In this document: positions 1-8,582 of the stretch, piece by piece
Position numbering within the stretch: the stretch's first letter is position 1
Layout: the number at the start of each line of letters is the position of its first letter
Assembly (NCBI GenBank): GCA_045124255.1
Contig: JBGVLM010000067.1
Location: 1-64,000, forward strand
Source of the DNA: Eshraghiella sp045124255
Lineage (GTDB): Bacteria > Bacillota > Clostridia > Lachnospirales > Lachnospiraceae
DNA length: 64,000 nucleotides
Direction of reading: 5' to 3'
Notes under the pieces: model-generated
What the model saw: only the letters and a program-made list of their open reading frames with translations
Told to the model about the DNA's origin: nothing
The model's database searches: none
Made by a program: the position numbers and the translations under genes

Positions 1-66
1 GAAACTGTTAATGACCTTAAATGTTTTTAATTGTTCTTGAGACAATGTAATTAATCCTTCTTTCAT
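1..66 (-). CDS. Transposase N-terminus (partial)
   Basis: Twenty-two codons are open on the minus strand from the ATG at 66 to the window edge. The peptide begins MKEGLITLSQEQLKTF. The SQxxL pattern followed by a hydrophobic VI recalls the N-terminus of ISNCY-type transposases, which start with a short helix-turn-helix region. This is recognised from a short stretch only. Its position inside the repeated-motif IS end supports the call. The gene points away from codY. Confidence 0.4.
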   Translation of the reverse strand, partial: MKEGLITLSQEQLKTFKVINSF

Positions 67-126
67 AGTTTTATAGTTTAATGAAAAGTGACATTATCTC
101 AAGAGAATCATAAGGTGACATTATCA
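1..126 (-). mobile_element. End of an insertion sequence, cut by the window edge
   Basis: The first 126 bases look like the 5' end of an IS read on the minus strand. Two direct copies of the 11-mer gtgacattatc lie at 89-99 and 115-125, 26 bp apart, just outside a transposase-like start codon at 66. Repeated short motifs at an IS end are typical transposase binding sites. The outer copy reads TGATAATGTCACC from base 126 inward, so the element probably ends near 126. The rest lies outside the window, so family and completeness are unknown. Confidence 0.5.
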
Positions 127-156
127 TAAGTTAATAACAAATAATTGTAAAACGGG

Positions 157-185
157 TTGAACTTAGTTTTTTTGTGTGATAAAAT
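157..185 (+). promoter_or_regulatory. Sigma-A promoter of codY
   Basis: TTGAAC at 157-162 and TAAAAT at 180-185 are separated by 17 bp. This lies 43 bp upstream of the codY start and about 30 bp from the presumed IS end, so codY carries its own promoter next to the insertion. Confidence 0.6.
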
Positions 186-227
186 TTATTCATAATAGTT
201 GTGTTGTTTATTGAAGGGCAGGTTATT

Positions 228-1004
228 ATGAGTAGCGTTGAATTACTTGATAAGACTCGTAAGATTAACAAGCTGTTACACAATAACAACTCCCACAAAG
301 TAGTATTCAATGATATCTGTAACGTTATGAGCGAGATACTGAATTCCAATGTGCTTGTTATAAGTAAGAAGGGCAAGGTTCTCGGCATAAGCAGCATAAG
401 CGGAGTGGAAGAGATTACCGAGCTTATAGAAGATAAAGTTGGCGGGTTTGTTGATAAGTTGTTTAACGAGAGACTGTTGAATGTCTTATCCACCAAGGAG
501 AATGTAAATCTTATTACATTGGGGTTTGGAGAAGGATATTCCAACAAATACCAGGCTATAATAGCACCGATTGATATTGCAGGAGAGCGGCTTGGAACAT
601 TGTTTATGTATAAGGTGGATTGTCAGTATGATATTGATGATATCATTTTATGCGAATATGGTACAACAGTTGTAGGGCTTGAAATGATGCGTTCGGTTAA
701 TGAGGAGAACGCGGAAGAAGATAGAAAAGTTCATATTGTTCAGTCTGCAATAAGTACATTGTCATATTCCGAACTGGAAGCGATTGTTCATATTTTCAAG
801 GAGTTAGAAGGTAATGAAGGCGTTCTTGTGGCAAGCAGGATTGCGGACAGAGTGGGAATTACCCGCTCGGTTATTGTAAATGCACTCAGGAAATTTGAAA
901 GTGCGGGAGTCATAGAATCCAGGTCTTCAGGGATGAAGGGTACGTATATCAAGGTACTAAATGACGTGGTCTTTGACGAATTAGACAAGATTAAACTTAA
1001 ATAA
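228..1004 (+). CDS. codY: GTP/branched-chain-amino-acid sensing global repressor CodY
   Basis: CodY is a cytoplasmic dimeric repressor that binds GTP and branched-chain amino acids and represses stationary-phase, transport and motility genes in rich conditions. The 258-residue product has the family length (259 in Bacillus). It has an N-terminal GAF-type effector domain and a highly conserved C-terminal winged helix-turn-helix containing VGITRSVIVNALRKFESAG. The ATG at 228 is chosen over an in-frame GTG at 201 because a gaagggcagg ribosome site sits at 213-222. Placement before flgB matches Bacillus, where CodY represses the fla/che promoter. It has its own promoter and terminator. Confidence 0.96.
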   Translation: MSSVELLDKTRKINKLLHNNNSHKVVFNDICNVMSEILNSNVLVISKKGKVLGISSISGVEEITELIEDKVGGFVDKLFNERLLNVLSTKENVNLITLGFGEGYSNKYQAIIAPIDIAGERLGTLFMYKVDCQYDIDDIILCEYGTTVVGLEMMRSVNEENAEEDRKVHIVQSAISTLSYSELEAIVHIFKELEGNEGVLVASRIADRVGITRSVIVNALRKFESAGVIESRSSGMKGTYIKVLNDVVFDELDKIKLK

Positions 1005-1018
1005 TGTGTGAATGGAAT

Positions 1019-1050
1019 CGCCGTATCAGCTTGATATGGCGGTTTTGTTT
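1019..1050 (+). terminator. Rho-independent terminator of codY
   Basis: A 10-bp stem (1019-1028 with 1032-1041, one G-T pair) is followed by a T-rich run at 1043-1050. It ends codY transcription before the flagellar promoter. Confidence 0.8.
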
Positions 1051-1086
1051 GTTTTAATATATATTTTCTTTTATTACCAAATATTG

Positions 1087-1115
1087 TATATTGTTTGTGA
1101 AAAAAACACAATATA
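1087..1115 (+). promoter_or_regulatory. Inverted repeat upstream of the fla/che promoter
   Basis: TATATTG at 1087-1093 and CAATATA at 1109-1115 form a 7-bp inverted repeat 14 bp upstream of the presumed -35 box. It could be an operator. No known box (for example CodY's AATTTTCWGAAAATT) is matched. Confidence 0.3.
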
Positions 1116-1128
1116 GAGCACTTTTTGC

Positions 1129-1156
1129 TTTACTTTTTAGTTGAAATATATATAAT
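1129..1156 (+). promoter_or_regulatory. Likely sigma-A promoter of the fla/che operon
   Basis: TTTACT at 1129-1134 and a perfect TATAAT at 1151-1156 are 16 bp apart, giving a leader of about 56 nt before flgB. The flgB ribosome site aaaggag is at 1202-1208. No sigma-28 element was seen here, so the early operon appears to use the housekeeping sigma factor. Confidence 0.55.
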
Positions 1157-1218
1157 AGTAAGTATGGGAAAATGTGTAAACTTTTGCATGGATGCAGTAA
1201 CGAAAGGAGATTATATAT

Positions 1219-1620
1219 ATGATTAATTCAGGAGCATTTGCGTATGTTGACCTTTTGAAGGCGTCTGCGGACTATTCCGTGACACGTAATGAGGTTCTAA
1301 GCAGTAATATTGCCAATGTTGATACTCCTAACTATAAGAGACAGGATGTGAGCTTTGAATCAGTTCTGTCATCAGCTGTAGCCAAGGCAGGGTCATCATC
1401 ACAGTCGCTTACAAGTATTGTGCGTAATATTGATTATAAGCATATGACACCGACTATATATACGGATAATTCAAGTCTTTCATACAGATTGGACGGCAAT
1501 AATGTGGATATTGATACGGAAGAAGTTGAACTGGCTTCCAACCAGCTGTATGCCCAAGGTGTTCTGGACAGTATTTCACAGAATTTCAGCCGCATTAAGA
1601 GTGCACTTGCAACCTCTTAA
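1219..1620 (+). CDS. flgB: Flagellar proximal rod protein FlgB
   Basis: FlgB forms part of the rod crossing the cell wall and is exported by the flagellar type III system. The 133 residues match the family size. The N-terminal rod signature LSSNIANVDTPNYKRQDVSF is clear and the C-terminal helix is typical of rod proteins. It is the first gene of the operon and sits 34 bp upstream of flgC. Confidence 0.95.
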   Translation: MINSGAFAYVDLLKASADYSVTRNEVLSSNIANVDTPNYKRQDVSFESVLSSAVAKAGSSSQSLTSIVRNIDYKHMTPTIYTDNSSLSYRLDGNNVDIDTEEVELASNQLYAQGVLDSISQNFSRIKSALATS

Positions 1621-1654
1621 TAACAGACTTGATTGATGAAAGGAAGAATAATTT

Positions 1655-2101
1655 ATGGCTATTTTTTCAGGAATGAATATTAATGCTTCGGGAATGACGG
1701 CACAGAGACTTCGTATGGATGTCATTTCGGAGAATATTGCTAATGCAGATACAACAAGAACCAAGGAGGGCGGTGCTTACGTTCGTAAGAATGTTGTCCT
1801 GACAGAGAAGATTACACCGGCACATTCCTTTGGCGAAGTTTTAAACAGAACAATCGGCGGAGTTAGCACGGGTGTTAAGGCTACAGCGATTGTTAATGAT
1901 ACGGATACAGACATGAATCTTGTATATGATCCTTCACATCCTGATGCTGATGAGAACGGCTATGTTACATATCCTAATGTAAATGTTGTAACCGAGATGA
2001 CGGATTTAATTGATGCAACAAGGTCATTTGAGGCTAATGCAACAGCTTTTGAAGCAAGCAAGAACATTGCTTCACGCGGATTGCAGTTAATGGAAGGCTA
2101 A
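1655..2101 (+). CDS. flgC: Flagellar proximal rod protein FlgC
   Basis: The 148-residue product has the N-terminal rod motif (MDVISENIANADTTRTKEGG) and the C-terminal motif (MTDLIDATRSFEANATAFEA) shared by axial rod and hook proteins. It packs with FlgB and FliE to build the rod. It has its own Shine-Dalgarno (gaaagga) and lies between flgB and fliE as in all Firmicutes fla/che operons. Confidence 0.95.
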   Translation: MAIFSGMNINASGMTAQRLRMDVISENIANADTTRTKEGGAYVRKNVVLTEKITPAHSFGEVLNRTIGGVSTGVKATAIVNDTDTDMNLVYDPSHPDADENGYVTYPNVNVVTEMTDLIDATRSFEANATAFEASKNIASRGLQLMEG

Positions 2102-2131
2102 GCATAATATTTTTTTGAAATGGAGTAGATT

Positions 2132-2461
2132 ATGAGCAGTATAACATCTATGATTGACATTACATCCAATACAATTAACAGTATTATGGATAATTCTGTT
2201 ACCGGCACAAGGACAAACAGTTCGACTGACAGTGCAACATTTGACGGAATATATAATGCGGCAATTAATATGGTGTCAAGTACCAATAATTATTTGCAGG
2301 AGGCTCAGAAGGCGGAAGTTGCGTTCGCCACAGGTGAGCTTACAAGCACTCATGAGCTTGCAGTAATTGAACAGAAGGCAAATCTTTCACTTCAATATAC
2401 TGTAGCAATCAAGAATCAATTATTGTCTGCGTACAGAGAGATAATGTCAATGCAGATATAA
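2132..2461 (+). CDS. fliE: Flagellar hook-basal body protein FliE
   Basis: FliE links the MS-ring to the rod and is among the first export substrates. The product is 109 residues, normal for the family. The conserved C-terminus VIEQKANLSLQYTVAIKNQL followed by AYREIMSMQI is plainly FliE. It lies between flgC and fliF. Confidence 0.93.
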   Translation: MSSITSMIDITSNTINSIMDNSVTGTRTNSSTDSATFDGIYNAAINMVSSTNNYLQEAQKAEVAFATGELTSTHELAVIEQKANLSLQYTVAIKNQLLSAYREIMSMQI

Positions 2462-2483
2462 GAGATAGGTTTGGGAGTACATA

Positions 2484-4079
2484 ATGCAGGACAGATTAAA
2501 GAATATCCTTAATCGGATTAAAGAATTTTGGAATAAATTTAATAAAACACAGAAAGTTTTGTTCATTTCAATTTTTGCAGTAATTATAGTAACAATAATT
2601 ATTCTTGCGGTTGTTTTTTCAAGAGAGAAAACTGTTGTGTTAAGGGAGTGCGAGAGTGCTTCTGAGGCAACTGAGATAAGAACTCTTCTTGAGGACGAGG
2701 GAATAAGCTGCAAGATTAGTTCGGACTATGTTGTTACAGTTGATGAAGAAGTATATACGGAAGCGAAGCTTATACTTGGCTCCAATAATATTTCGGCAGA
2801 TGGCTATTCGCTTGAGGATGCTGTTGACGGAGGCTTTACTTCTACGGCAGCTGACCAGGAGAGGAAGTACAAAGCTTATCTTGAATCAAAGTTTGCTGAT
2901 GACCTTGAGCTTATCGATGGCGTTAAGCATGCGAGGGTTACGGTTAACTTTCCTGAGTCAGATAATACTATTTTCTCAGAGAATGAGGATGCGTCAATTA
3001 CTGCTGAGTTAACACTTACTAAGGAACTTTCTGCTGACCAGGCTGAGGCAATTGGCCTTATGCTTGCTAATTTTGTAGGCAATAACAATACTAATAAAGT
3101 AGTTGTTATGGACAGCAATGCCAATCTTCTGTATTATGGCGGAAGCAGCAATGGTTCTTCAATGAGCACTGCAAGCCAGAAGGTTCAGACGCAGTTTGAG
3201 AATGCAATTGTTGCAAAGGCGGAACAGCTGTTACTTGGAACCAAGTTGTTCAGTGAAGTAATTGTTTCTCCTAATTTAGTAGTTGATTTTGATAATGTGG
3301 AAATTGTTGACCATGTATATAATGCTCCTGACGGAACAGAAGAGGGTCTTCCAAGCCACAGTTATGTTGTTAATTCGGAGGGTACACTTGCTGACGCAAG
3401 CGGAATTGCAGGAACAGAATCTAATGATGATGATACTACATATCAGTTCCAGAATGCGGACGGAAGTACCTCAACATATTCGGTTTCGGAATATGACTGG
3501 CTGCAGAATGAGACAGTAACCACCACGACGAAAGCGTCTGGTACGATTAAATATGATGAGTCCAGCGTTTCAATCGTGGCAATGAAATATAACATTCTCC
3601 ATGAAGAGGAAGCAGAAGAGTTAGGTCTTCTTGAAGAACTTACATGGGAACAGTTTAAGGCGGCTAATGGCGAAGCAGTTCCTGTTGACGTTGATGAGAA
3701 TTTTGCAAGAGTAGTATCACAGGGTACCGGAATTGAGCAGGATTCAATTTCAATTCTCGGTTATGAGAAGTACATATTCTATGACAGAGAAGCTTCAACA
3801 ACCTCACCATTTTTTGTACTTCAGATTGTATTGGCAGTTCTGATTGCAGGCCTTCTTGTATTTATTATTATAAGAAGCACAAGACCTGTTGCAGTTGAAG
3901 AGACAGAACCGGAGTTGAGTGTGGAGGATATGTTGGCAGCTACCAGAGACAATAAGGTTGAGGATATTGATGTTCAGGAGAAATCCGATACCAGAAAAGC
4001 TATTGAGAAATTTGTTGATGAGAATCCCGAGGCAGTTGCACTTTTGCTTCGTAACTGGCTGAATGAGGGATGGCAGTAA
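2484..4079 (+). CDS. fliF: Flagellar MS-ring protein FliF
   Basis: FliF makes the membrane-embedded MS-ring that houses the export gate and carries FliG. The 531-residue product has an N-terminal membrane segment at about residues 24-46, two ring-building (secretin/YscJ-like) domains, a variable Ser/Thr/Asp-rich periplasmic region, and a second membrane segment at about 440-463. Its cytoplasmic tail ends in the FliG-binding pattern NPEAVALLLRNWLNEGW. It lies between fliE and fliG. Confidence 0.96.
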   Translation: MQDRLKNILNRIKEFWNKFNKTQKVLFISIFAVIIVTIIILAVVFSREKTVVLRECESASEATEIRTLLEDEGISCKISSDYVVTVDEEVYTEAKLILGSNNISADGYSLEDAVDGGFTSTAADQERKYKAYLESKFADDLELIDGVKHARVTVNFPESDNTIFSENEDASITAELTLTKELSADQAEAIGLMLANFVGNNNTNKVVVMDSNANLLYYGGSSNGSSMSTASQKVQTQFENAIVAKAEQLLLGTKLFSEVIVSPNLVVDFDNVEIVDHVYNAPDGTEEGLPSHSYVVNSEGTLADASGIAGTESNDDDTTYQFQNADGSTSTYSVSEYDWLQNETVTTTTKASGTIKYDESSVSIVAMKYNILHEEEAEELGLLEELTWEQFKAANGEAVPVDVDENFARVVSQGTGIEQDSISILGYEKYIFYDREASTTSPFFVLQIVLAVLIAGLLVFIIIRSTRPVAVEETEPELSVEDMLAATRDNKVEDIDVQEKSDTRKAIEKFVDENPEAVALLLRNWLNEGWQ

Positions 4080-4111
4080 TATAATCTTTGATTTACTAAG
4101 GAGCAGATAGT

Positions 4112-5125
4112 ATGGCAAAGTCAAAATCAGGCATGGATGGAGTTGAGAAAAGTGCGGTTCTTTTGATTGCACTCGGACCTGAGAAATCATCCAAAATATT
4201 CAAACATTTAAAAGAAGATGAGATAGAACAGCTTACTCTTGAAATTGCTAATACGGGCAGTGTATCTCCTCAATTGAAGGAGGAAGTCCTTAGTGAATTT
4301 TATGAGGTATGTCTTGCACAGCAGTATATTGCAGAAGGCGGTATATCTTATGCTAAGGAAGTACTTGAGAAAGCACTCGGAGAGGATAAGGCAAGGGATG
4401 TAATCAGTAAGCTTACTGCAAGCTTACAGGTAAGACCGTTTGAATTTATTCGTAAAACGGACCCTGCGCAGCTTCTGAACTTTATTCAGGATGAACATCC
4501 TCAGACGATTGCACTTATTTTATCATATTTACCTGCTAATCAGGCTTCGCAGATTGTTTCTGCACTTCCGCCTGAGAAACAGGCAGACGTAGCAAAACGT
4601 ATTGCTACGATGGACAGAACATCACCTGATATTATTAAAGAGGTCGAGAACGTGCTTGAACGTAAGCTTGCGTCACTTGTTAATCAGGATTACACAATTA
4701 TCGGCGGCGTTGACGCAATCGTTGAAATCCTTAATGCAGTTGACCGAGGAACAGAGAGACATATTCTTGAAACCCTTGAAATTGAAGAGCCTGAGCTTGC
4801 AGATGAAATCAGAAGAAAGATGTTCGTATTCGAAGATATTCTTACTCTTGATGACAGAGCAATTCAGAGAGTACTCAGGGATGTTGATAACAACGACCTT
4901 GCTGTTGCACTTAAGAATGCTAATGAAGAGGTTCAGAATGTTATCTTTAATAACCTTTCAAAACGTCTTGCTGCAATGATTAAGGAAGATATGGACTTCA
5001 TGGGTCCTGTACGTCTTAAGGATGTTGAAGAGGCTCAGCAGAAGATTGTTAACATTGTCCGCAAGCTTGAAGATTCCTCAGAAATTGTTATTTCGAGAGG
5101 CGGAGGTGACGAGATAATTGTCTAA
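4112..5125 (+). CDS. fliG: Flagellar motor switch protein FliG
   Basis: FliG is the C-ring subunit that touches both FliF and the stator and converts ion flow into torque. The 337 residues have the standard N, middle and C domains. The middle domain carries the EHPQ motif at 128-131. The C-terminal domain contains the charged torque helix (ILTLDDRAIQRVLRDVD). The gene overlaps fliH by 8 bases, suggesting translational coupling. Confidence 0.97.
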   Translation: MAKSKSGMDGVEKSAVLLIALGPEKSSKIFKHLKEDEIEQLTLEIANTGSVSPQLKEEVLSEFYEVCLAQQYIAEGGISYAKEVLEKALGEDKARDVISKLTASLQVRPFEFIRKTDPAQLLNFIQDEHPQTIALILSYLPANQASQIVSALPPEKQADVAKRIATMDRTSPDIIKEVENVLERKLASLVNQDYTIIGGVDAIVEILNAVDRGTERHILETLEIEEPELADEIRRKMFVFEDILTLDDRAIQRVLRDVDNNDLAVALKNANEEVQNVIFNNLSKRLAAMIKEDMDFMGPVRLKDVEEAQQKIVNIVRKLEDSSEIVISRGGGDEIIV

Positions 5126-5948
5126 TCTTTTGAAATATAACAGTTTTGTCATTCAGAATCAGGACAAGTTAGTGATTGATTCAAATAAAATGGCAGATGA
5201 GATAATTGAACAATATAAACAGCTGCATGCCAAGGCAGAATCCGGCCCCGTACCTGATGCAGACGGCTTTGTATGCGGACTTGAGGCCGCAACTGTTGAA
5301 CAGCTTGTGATGGATGAAGAAGCAGTTCAGGAGCAGGATGCACAGACTGAGTTTAAACCGATTGACATGGCTGAACTGCATAAGCAGGGAGAAGAGATAA
5401 TCAATCAGGCAAGAACAGAAGCTGAGTTGATTAAATCAAGAGCACAGAGCGCCGGCTATGAGCAGGGCTTGGCAGAGGGGAGAACTGCGGCAGATAAACA
5501 GCTTGAGACCAGAATGAGACAGCTGGAGCAGGAATATTCAGAGCGGCTTAAAGCTCTTGAAGCAGAGTATGCCAAAATGCGAAGTGATTTGGAACCTGAA
5601 CTTGTGAATACACTGCTTGATGTTTTTGCTAAAGTAACTAATACTTTGGCTGACGGCAAGAGGGATACGGTGCTGTTTCTGATTAACGGAGTTCTCAGAA
5701 ATACTGAGGTCAGCAAGGAATATATCATCAGGGTTTCAGAGGATGATTATAATTATCTGATTTCCAACAAACATTTAATTCATAACGGAATAACCAAGGA
5801 TATTAAGATTGATATCTGTATCGATGGTCAGCTTAGCAGAAATCAGTGTATTATTGAGACGGATTCAGGCGTTTTTGACTGCAGTCTCGATATCCAGCTT
5901 GAGAATCTGATTAATGATATCCGTTTATTAAGCTGTCTGGGAGATTAA
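5118..5948 (+). CDS. fliH: Flagellar assembly protein FliH
   Basis: FliH is the peripheral-stalk-like regulator of the FliI export ATPase. The 276-residue product has a charged, coiled-coil middle (about 85-165, with AxxxG-type spacing around AQSAGYEQGLAEGRTAA) and a FliH/VATPase-E-like C-terminal domain. The TTG start at 5118 is chosen because ggaggtg at 5102-5108 sits at the right distance, which makes the start overlap the end of fliG. A later ATG at 5190 lacks such a site. Confidence 0.87.
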   Translation: MSNLLKYNSFVIQNQDKLVIDSNKMADEIIEQYKQLHAKAESGPVPDADGFVCGLEAATVEQLVMDEEAVQEQDAQTEFKPIDMAELHKQGEEIINQARTEAELIKSRAQSAGYEQGLAEGRTAADKQLETRMRQLEQEYSERLKALEAEYAKMRSDLEPELVNTLLDVFAKVTNTLADGKRDTVLFLINGVLRNTEVSKEYIIRVSEDDYNYLISNKHLIHNGITKDIKIDICIDGQLSRNQCIIETDSGVFDCSLDIQLENLINDIRLLSCLGD

Positions 5949-5974
5949 TTCCTATAGCAAGGAGCATTTTTTGA

Positions 5975-7279
5975 TTGGATACTTCAAAATATTTGAATTT
6001 AGTTAATAAAACATATTACAAGAAAATGGGTAAAGTGGCTAAGGTTGTAGGTCTTACGATTGAATCAATCGGACCTGATGCAAGACTTAATGACCTTTGC
6101 CATATTTTATTAAAAGATGAGCCCGGCAAGTATATTAACGCCGAGGTTGTTGGTTTCAGGGATAAGAGAATTATTCTTATGCCGTTTGAGAATGTTGACG
6201 GAATCGGACCGGGCTGTATTGTTGAGAACACAAACCAGACATTGTGTGTTAAGGTTTCGGACGCCCTTCTCGGTAAGAGTGTGGACGGACTCGGAGTTCC
6301 GTTGGATGGATTTTCTTTGAGAAACTTTAAGGAATATCCTGTTGAAGCACCACCTCCTGACCCGATGAGAAGAAAAATAATCGATGAGATTCTTCCGTTG
6401 GGAGTTAAGGCGGTTGACGGACTGCTTACAATCGGTAAGGGTCAGCGTATTGGTATTTTCGCCGGTTCCGGTGTTGGAAAAAGTACTCTGATGGGTATGT
6501 TTGCCAGAAACACAAAGGCTGACATCAATGTTATCGCCCTGATTGGTGAGCGAGGCAGAGAGGTAAGGGAATTTATCGAAAGAGACCTTGGTGAAGAGGG
6601 TATGAAACGAAGTGTAGTTGTAGTTGCAACCTCTGATAAGCCGGCTCTTATCCGTAATAAAGCAGCAAAGACTGCAACGGCAATTGCTGAATATTTTAGA
6701 GATCAGGGAAAGGATGTCCTGCTTATGATGGATTCCCTGACCCGTTTTTCCATGGCTCAGAGGGAGATTGGTCTTGCTTCCGGTGAACCGCCGGTTACCA
6801 GGGGTTATCCGCCTAGCATGTACAGTGAAATGCCTAAGCTTCTTGAGAGAGCAGGTAATTCTGAGCATGGCTCAATAACCGGACTCTATACGGTTTTGGT
6901 TGATGGTGATGATTTCAATGAGCCGATAACGGATACTGCGAGAAGTATTCTTGACGGACATATAATGCTTTCAAGAAAAATTGCCCATAAGAATCATTAT
7001 CCGGCTATTGATATACTTCAGAGTATTTCAAGATGTATGAGCCAGATTGCCGATAAGCACCAGAAAGAGCTTGCCGGAAAGCTTAAAAATGTAATGGCTA
7101 CATATAATGAATCTGAGGATTTAATTAATATCGGTGCCTATAAGGCGGGCAGTAATAAAGCCATAGATTTTGCAATAAGCAAGATTGACAAGGTCAATGA
7201 ATTTCTCGTTCAGGCGACTGATGAGAAATATGATTTTGAATCTGAGATTGCAGCACTGGAAGCTGTTTTTGAAGAATAA
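5975..7279 (+). CDS. fliI: Flagellum-specific export ATPase FliI
   Basis: FliI is the hexameric ATPase that energises and feeds the flagellar type III export gate. The 434 residues match the family. The Walker A GSGVGKST is at 164-171, a Walker B-type VLLMMDSLTRF follows, and the GYPPSMYSEMPKLLERAG segment is typical. The start is TTG at 5975 with aaggag at 5959-5964. It lies between its regulators fliH and fliJ. Confidence 0.97.
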   Translation: MDTSKYLNLVNKTYYKKMGKVAKVVGLTIESIGPDARLNDLCHILLKDEPGKYINAEVVGFRDKRIILMPFENVDGIGPGCIVENTNQTLCVKVSDALLGKSVDGLGVPLDGFSLRNFKEYPVEAPPPDPMRRKIIDEILPLGVKAVDGLLTIGKGQRIGIFAGSGVGKSTLMGMFARNTKADINVIALIGERGREVREFIERDLGEEGMKRSVVVVATSDKPALIRNKAAKTATAIAEYFRDQGKDVLLMMDSLTRFSMAQREIGLASGEPPVTRGYPPSMYSEMPKLLERAGNSEHGSITGLYTVLVDGDDFNEPITDTARSILDGHIMLSRKIAHKNHYPAIDILQSISRCMSQIADKHQKELAGKLKNVMATYNESEDLINIGAYKAGSNKAIDFAISKIDKVNEFLVQATDEKYDFESEIAALEAVFEE

Positions 7280-7293
7280 TTTAAGGTGATTAT

Positions 7294-7746
7294 ATGGCAA
7301 AATTTATATACAGAATGCAGAATGTTCTGGATATTAAATACAAAATGGAAGCACAGGCTAAATCCTCTTATGCTGCTGCACAGGCAAGGCTTAATGAAGA
7401 GGAAAATAAGCTGGATGAAATGTTTGCACAGAAGCGATACCTTGAAGATGAGTACCGCAGATTAGCAAGCGGCTCTATTAATGTTTTGGAGCTTACAGAG
7501 GGCAGGCGGGCAATCGATTATCAGAGAAATGCGATTAAAAGACAGCTTGTAGAGGTTAAGGTTGCACAGAAAAACCTTGAAGCGGCAAGAACAAGGCTCA
7601 ATGAAGTTATGAAGGAGAGAAAGACTCATGAAAAACTTCGTGAGAACGCATTTGATGATTTTCTTATGGAGTTAAGTGCCGAGGAGAAAAAAGAAATTGA
7701 CGAGCTTGTCAGTTATAAATACGGCGCTACAGAAGAAGAGCTGTAG
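7294..7746 (+). CDS. fliJ: Flagellar export chaperone FliJ
   Basis: FliJ is a small coiled-coil stalk protein that connects the FliI ring to FlhA and helps recycle export chaperones. The 150-residue product is almost wholly helical and highly charged, with heptad-like repeats throughout. Sequence conservation in this family is low, so the call also rests on the position directly after fliI and on size. Confidence 0.88.
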   Translation: MAKFIYRMQNVLDIKYKMEAQAKSSYAAAQARLNEEENKLDEMFAQKRYLEDEYRRLASGSINVLELTEGRRAIDYQRNAIKRQLVEVKVAQKNLEAARTRLNEVMKERKTHEKLRENAFDDFLMELSAEEKKEIDELVSYKYGATEEEL

Positions 7747-7763
7747 TAAGGAGATGAGAATTT

Positions 7764-8534
7764 ATGGCTAAGAAAGATGAAGATATATTTATTAATGATG
7801 ATTTGAACGATAACGGAGACACCAGGAAAAGTAGTAAAATGGTAACTTCATTGATTGCTGTTTTCATTGTTCTTATCTGGATTGCTATTTTTGCGTTATT
7901 AATTAAACTGGATGTCGGAGGCTTCGGAAGCTCGGTTTTATATCCTATCCTTAAGGATGTTCCGGTGCTTAACCTTATTCTCCCGGATGGTAACGGTTCT
8001 GAAAGCTCCAATACAGGTGATACGTATGAGACTCTTCAGGAGGCTATCGAGAGAATTAATGAGCTTGAAAACGAGCTTGCTATATATAAGCAGAATGCCA
8101 ATGACAATGCGGAGACAATATCCACATTAACGGCAGAGGTTTCCAGACTTCAGGTCTATGAGGATAATCAGGCTTACTTTGAGGAGATTAAGAAAAAGTT
8201 CGACGAAGAGGTTGTTTACACTGAAAATGCTCCCGATATAACTGTATATAAGGAGTGGTACGAAGAAATATATCCGGAGAATGCTGATTTTATCTACCGT
8301 CAGGTAGCTGAACAGCTTGCGATGGATGCGGTAGTGCAGAGCCTTGCTGATTATTATGCAAGCATGAAACCGGCTGCAGCTGCTGCAATATTTGAAGAGA
8401 TGACAGGTGATTTGGAGAAGGTTGCCAATATTCTTTCATGTATGAAGAAGGATGATGCGGGTGCAATTCTTGCTGCCATGGACAGCACACTTGCAGCAAA
8501 GCTGACTCTTCTTATTTATCCGGTTGAGGAATAA
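7764..8534 (+). CDS. MotE/YlxF-like membrane protein (MgtE-N type domain)
   Basis: This 256-residue protein has a charged N-terminus, one membrane segment at about residues 29-50, a coiled coil at about 90-130, and a C-terminal domain with repeated helical MKPAAAAAIFEEM and MKKDDAGAILAAM motifs, the pattern of MgtE intracellular N domains. The Bacillus gene at the same place (between fliJ and fliK) is ylxF. Proteins of this build (MotE) act as FliG- or stator-related chaperones in some bacteria. Family is well supported; the exact role is inferred. Confidence 0.75.
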   Translation: MAKKDEDIFINDDLNDNGDTRKSSKMVTSLIAVFIVLIWIAIFALLIKLDVGGFGSSVLYPILKDVPVLNLILPDGNGSESSNTGDTYETLQEAIERINELENELAIYKQNANDNAETISTLTAEVSRLQVYEDNQAYFEEIKKKFDEEVVYTENAPDITVYKEWYEEIYPENADFIYRQVAEQLAMDAVVQSLADYYASMKPAAAAAIFEEMTGDLEKVANILSCMKKDDAGAILAAMDSTLAAKLTLLIYPVEE

Positions 8535-8582
8535 TCAGCGAAAGCTGTTTATTTATATACAATTTAAGAAAGGAGGAGTTGG

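Noticed and set aside
5118..5190. Shorter FliH from a later ATG
   Set aside because: The TTG at 5118 has a strong, well-spaced ribosome site inside the end of fliG, while the later ATG has none.
6110..6868. 252-codon open frame on the minus strand opposite fliI
   Set aside because: It is fully antisense to a clear fliI, its predicted protein has no recognisable domain and its composition is that of a shadow frame.
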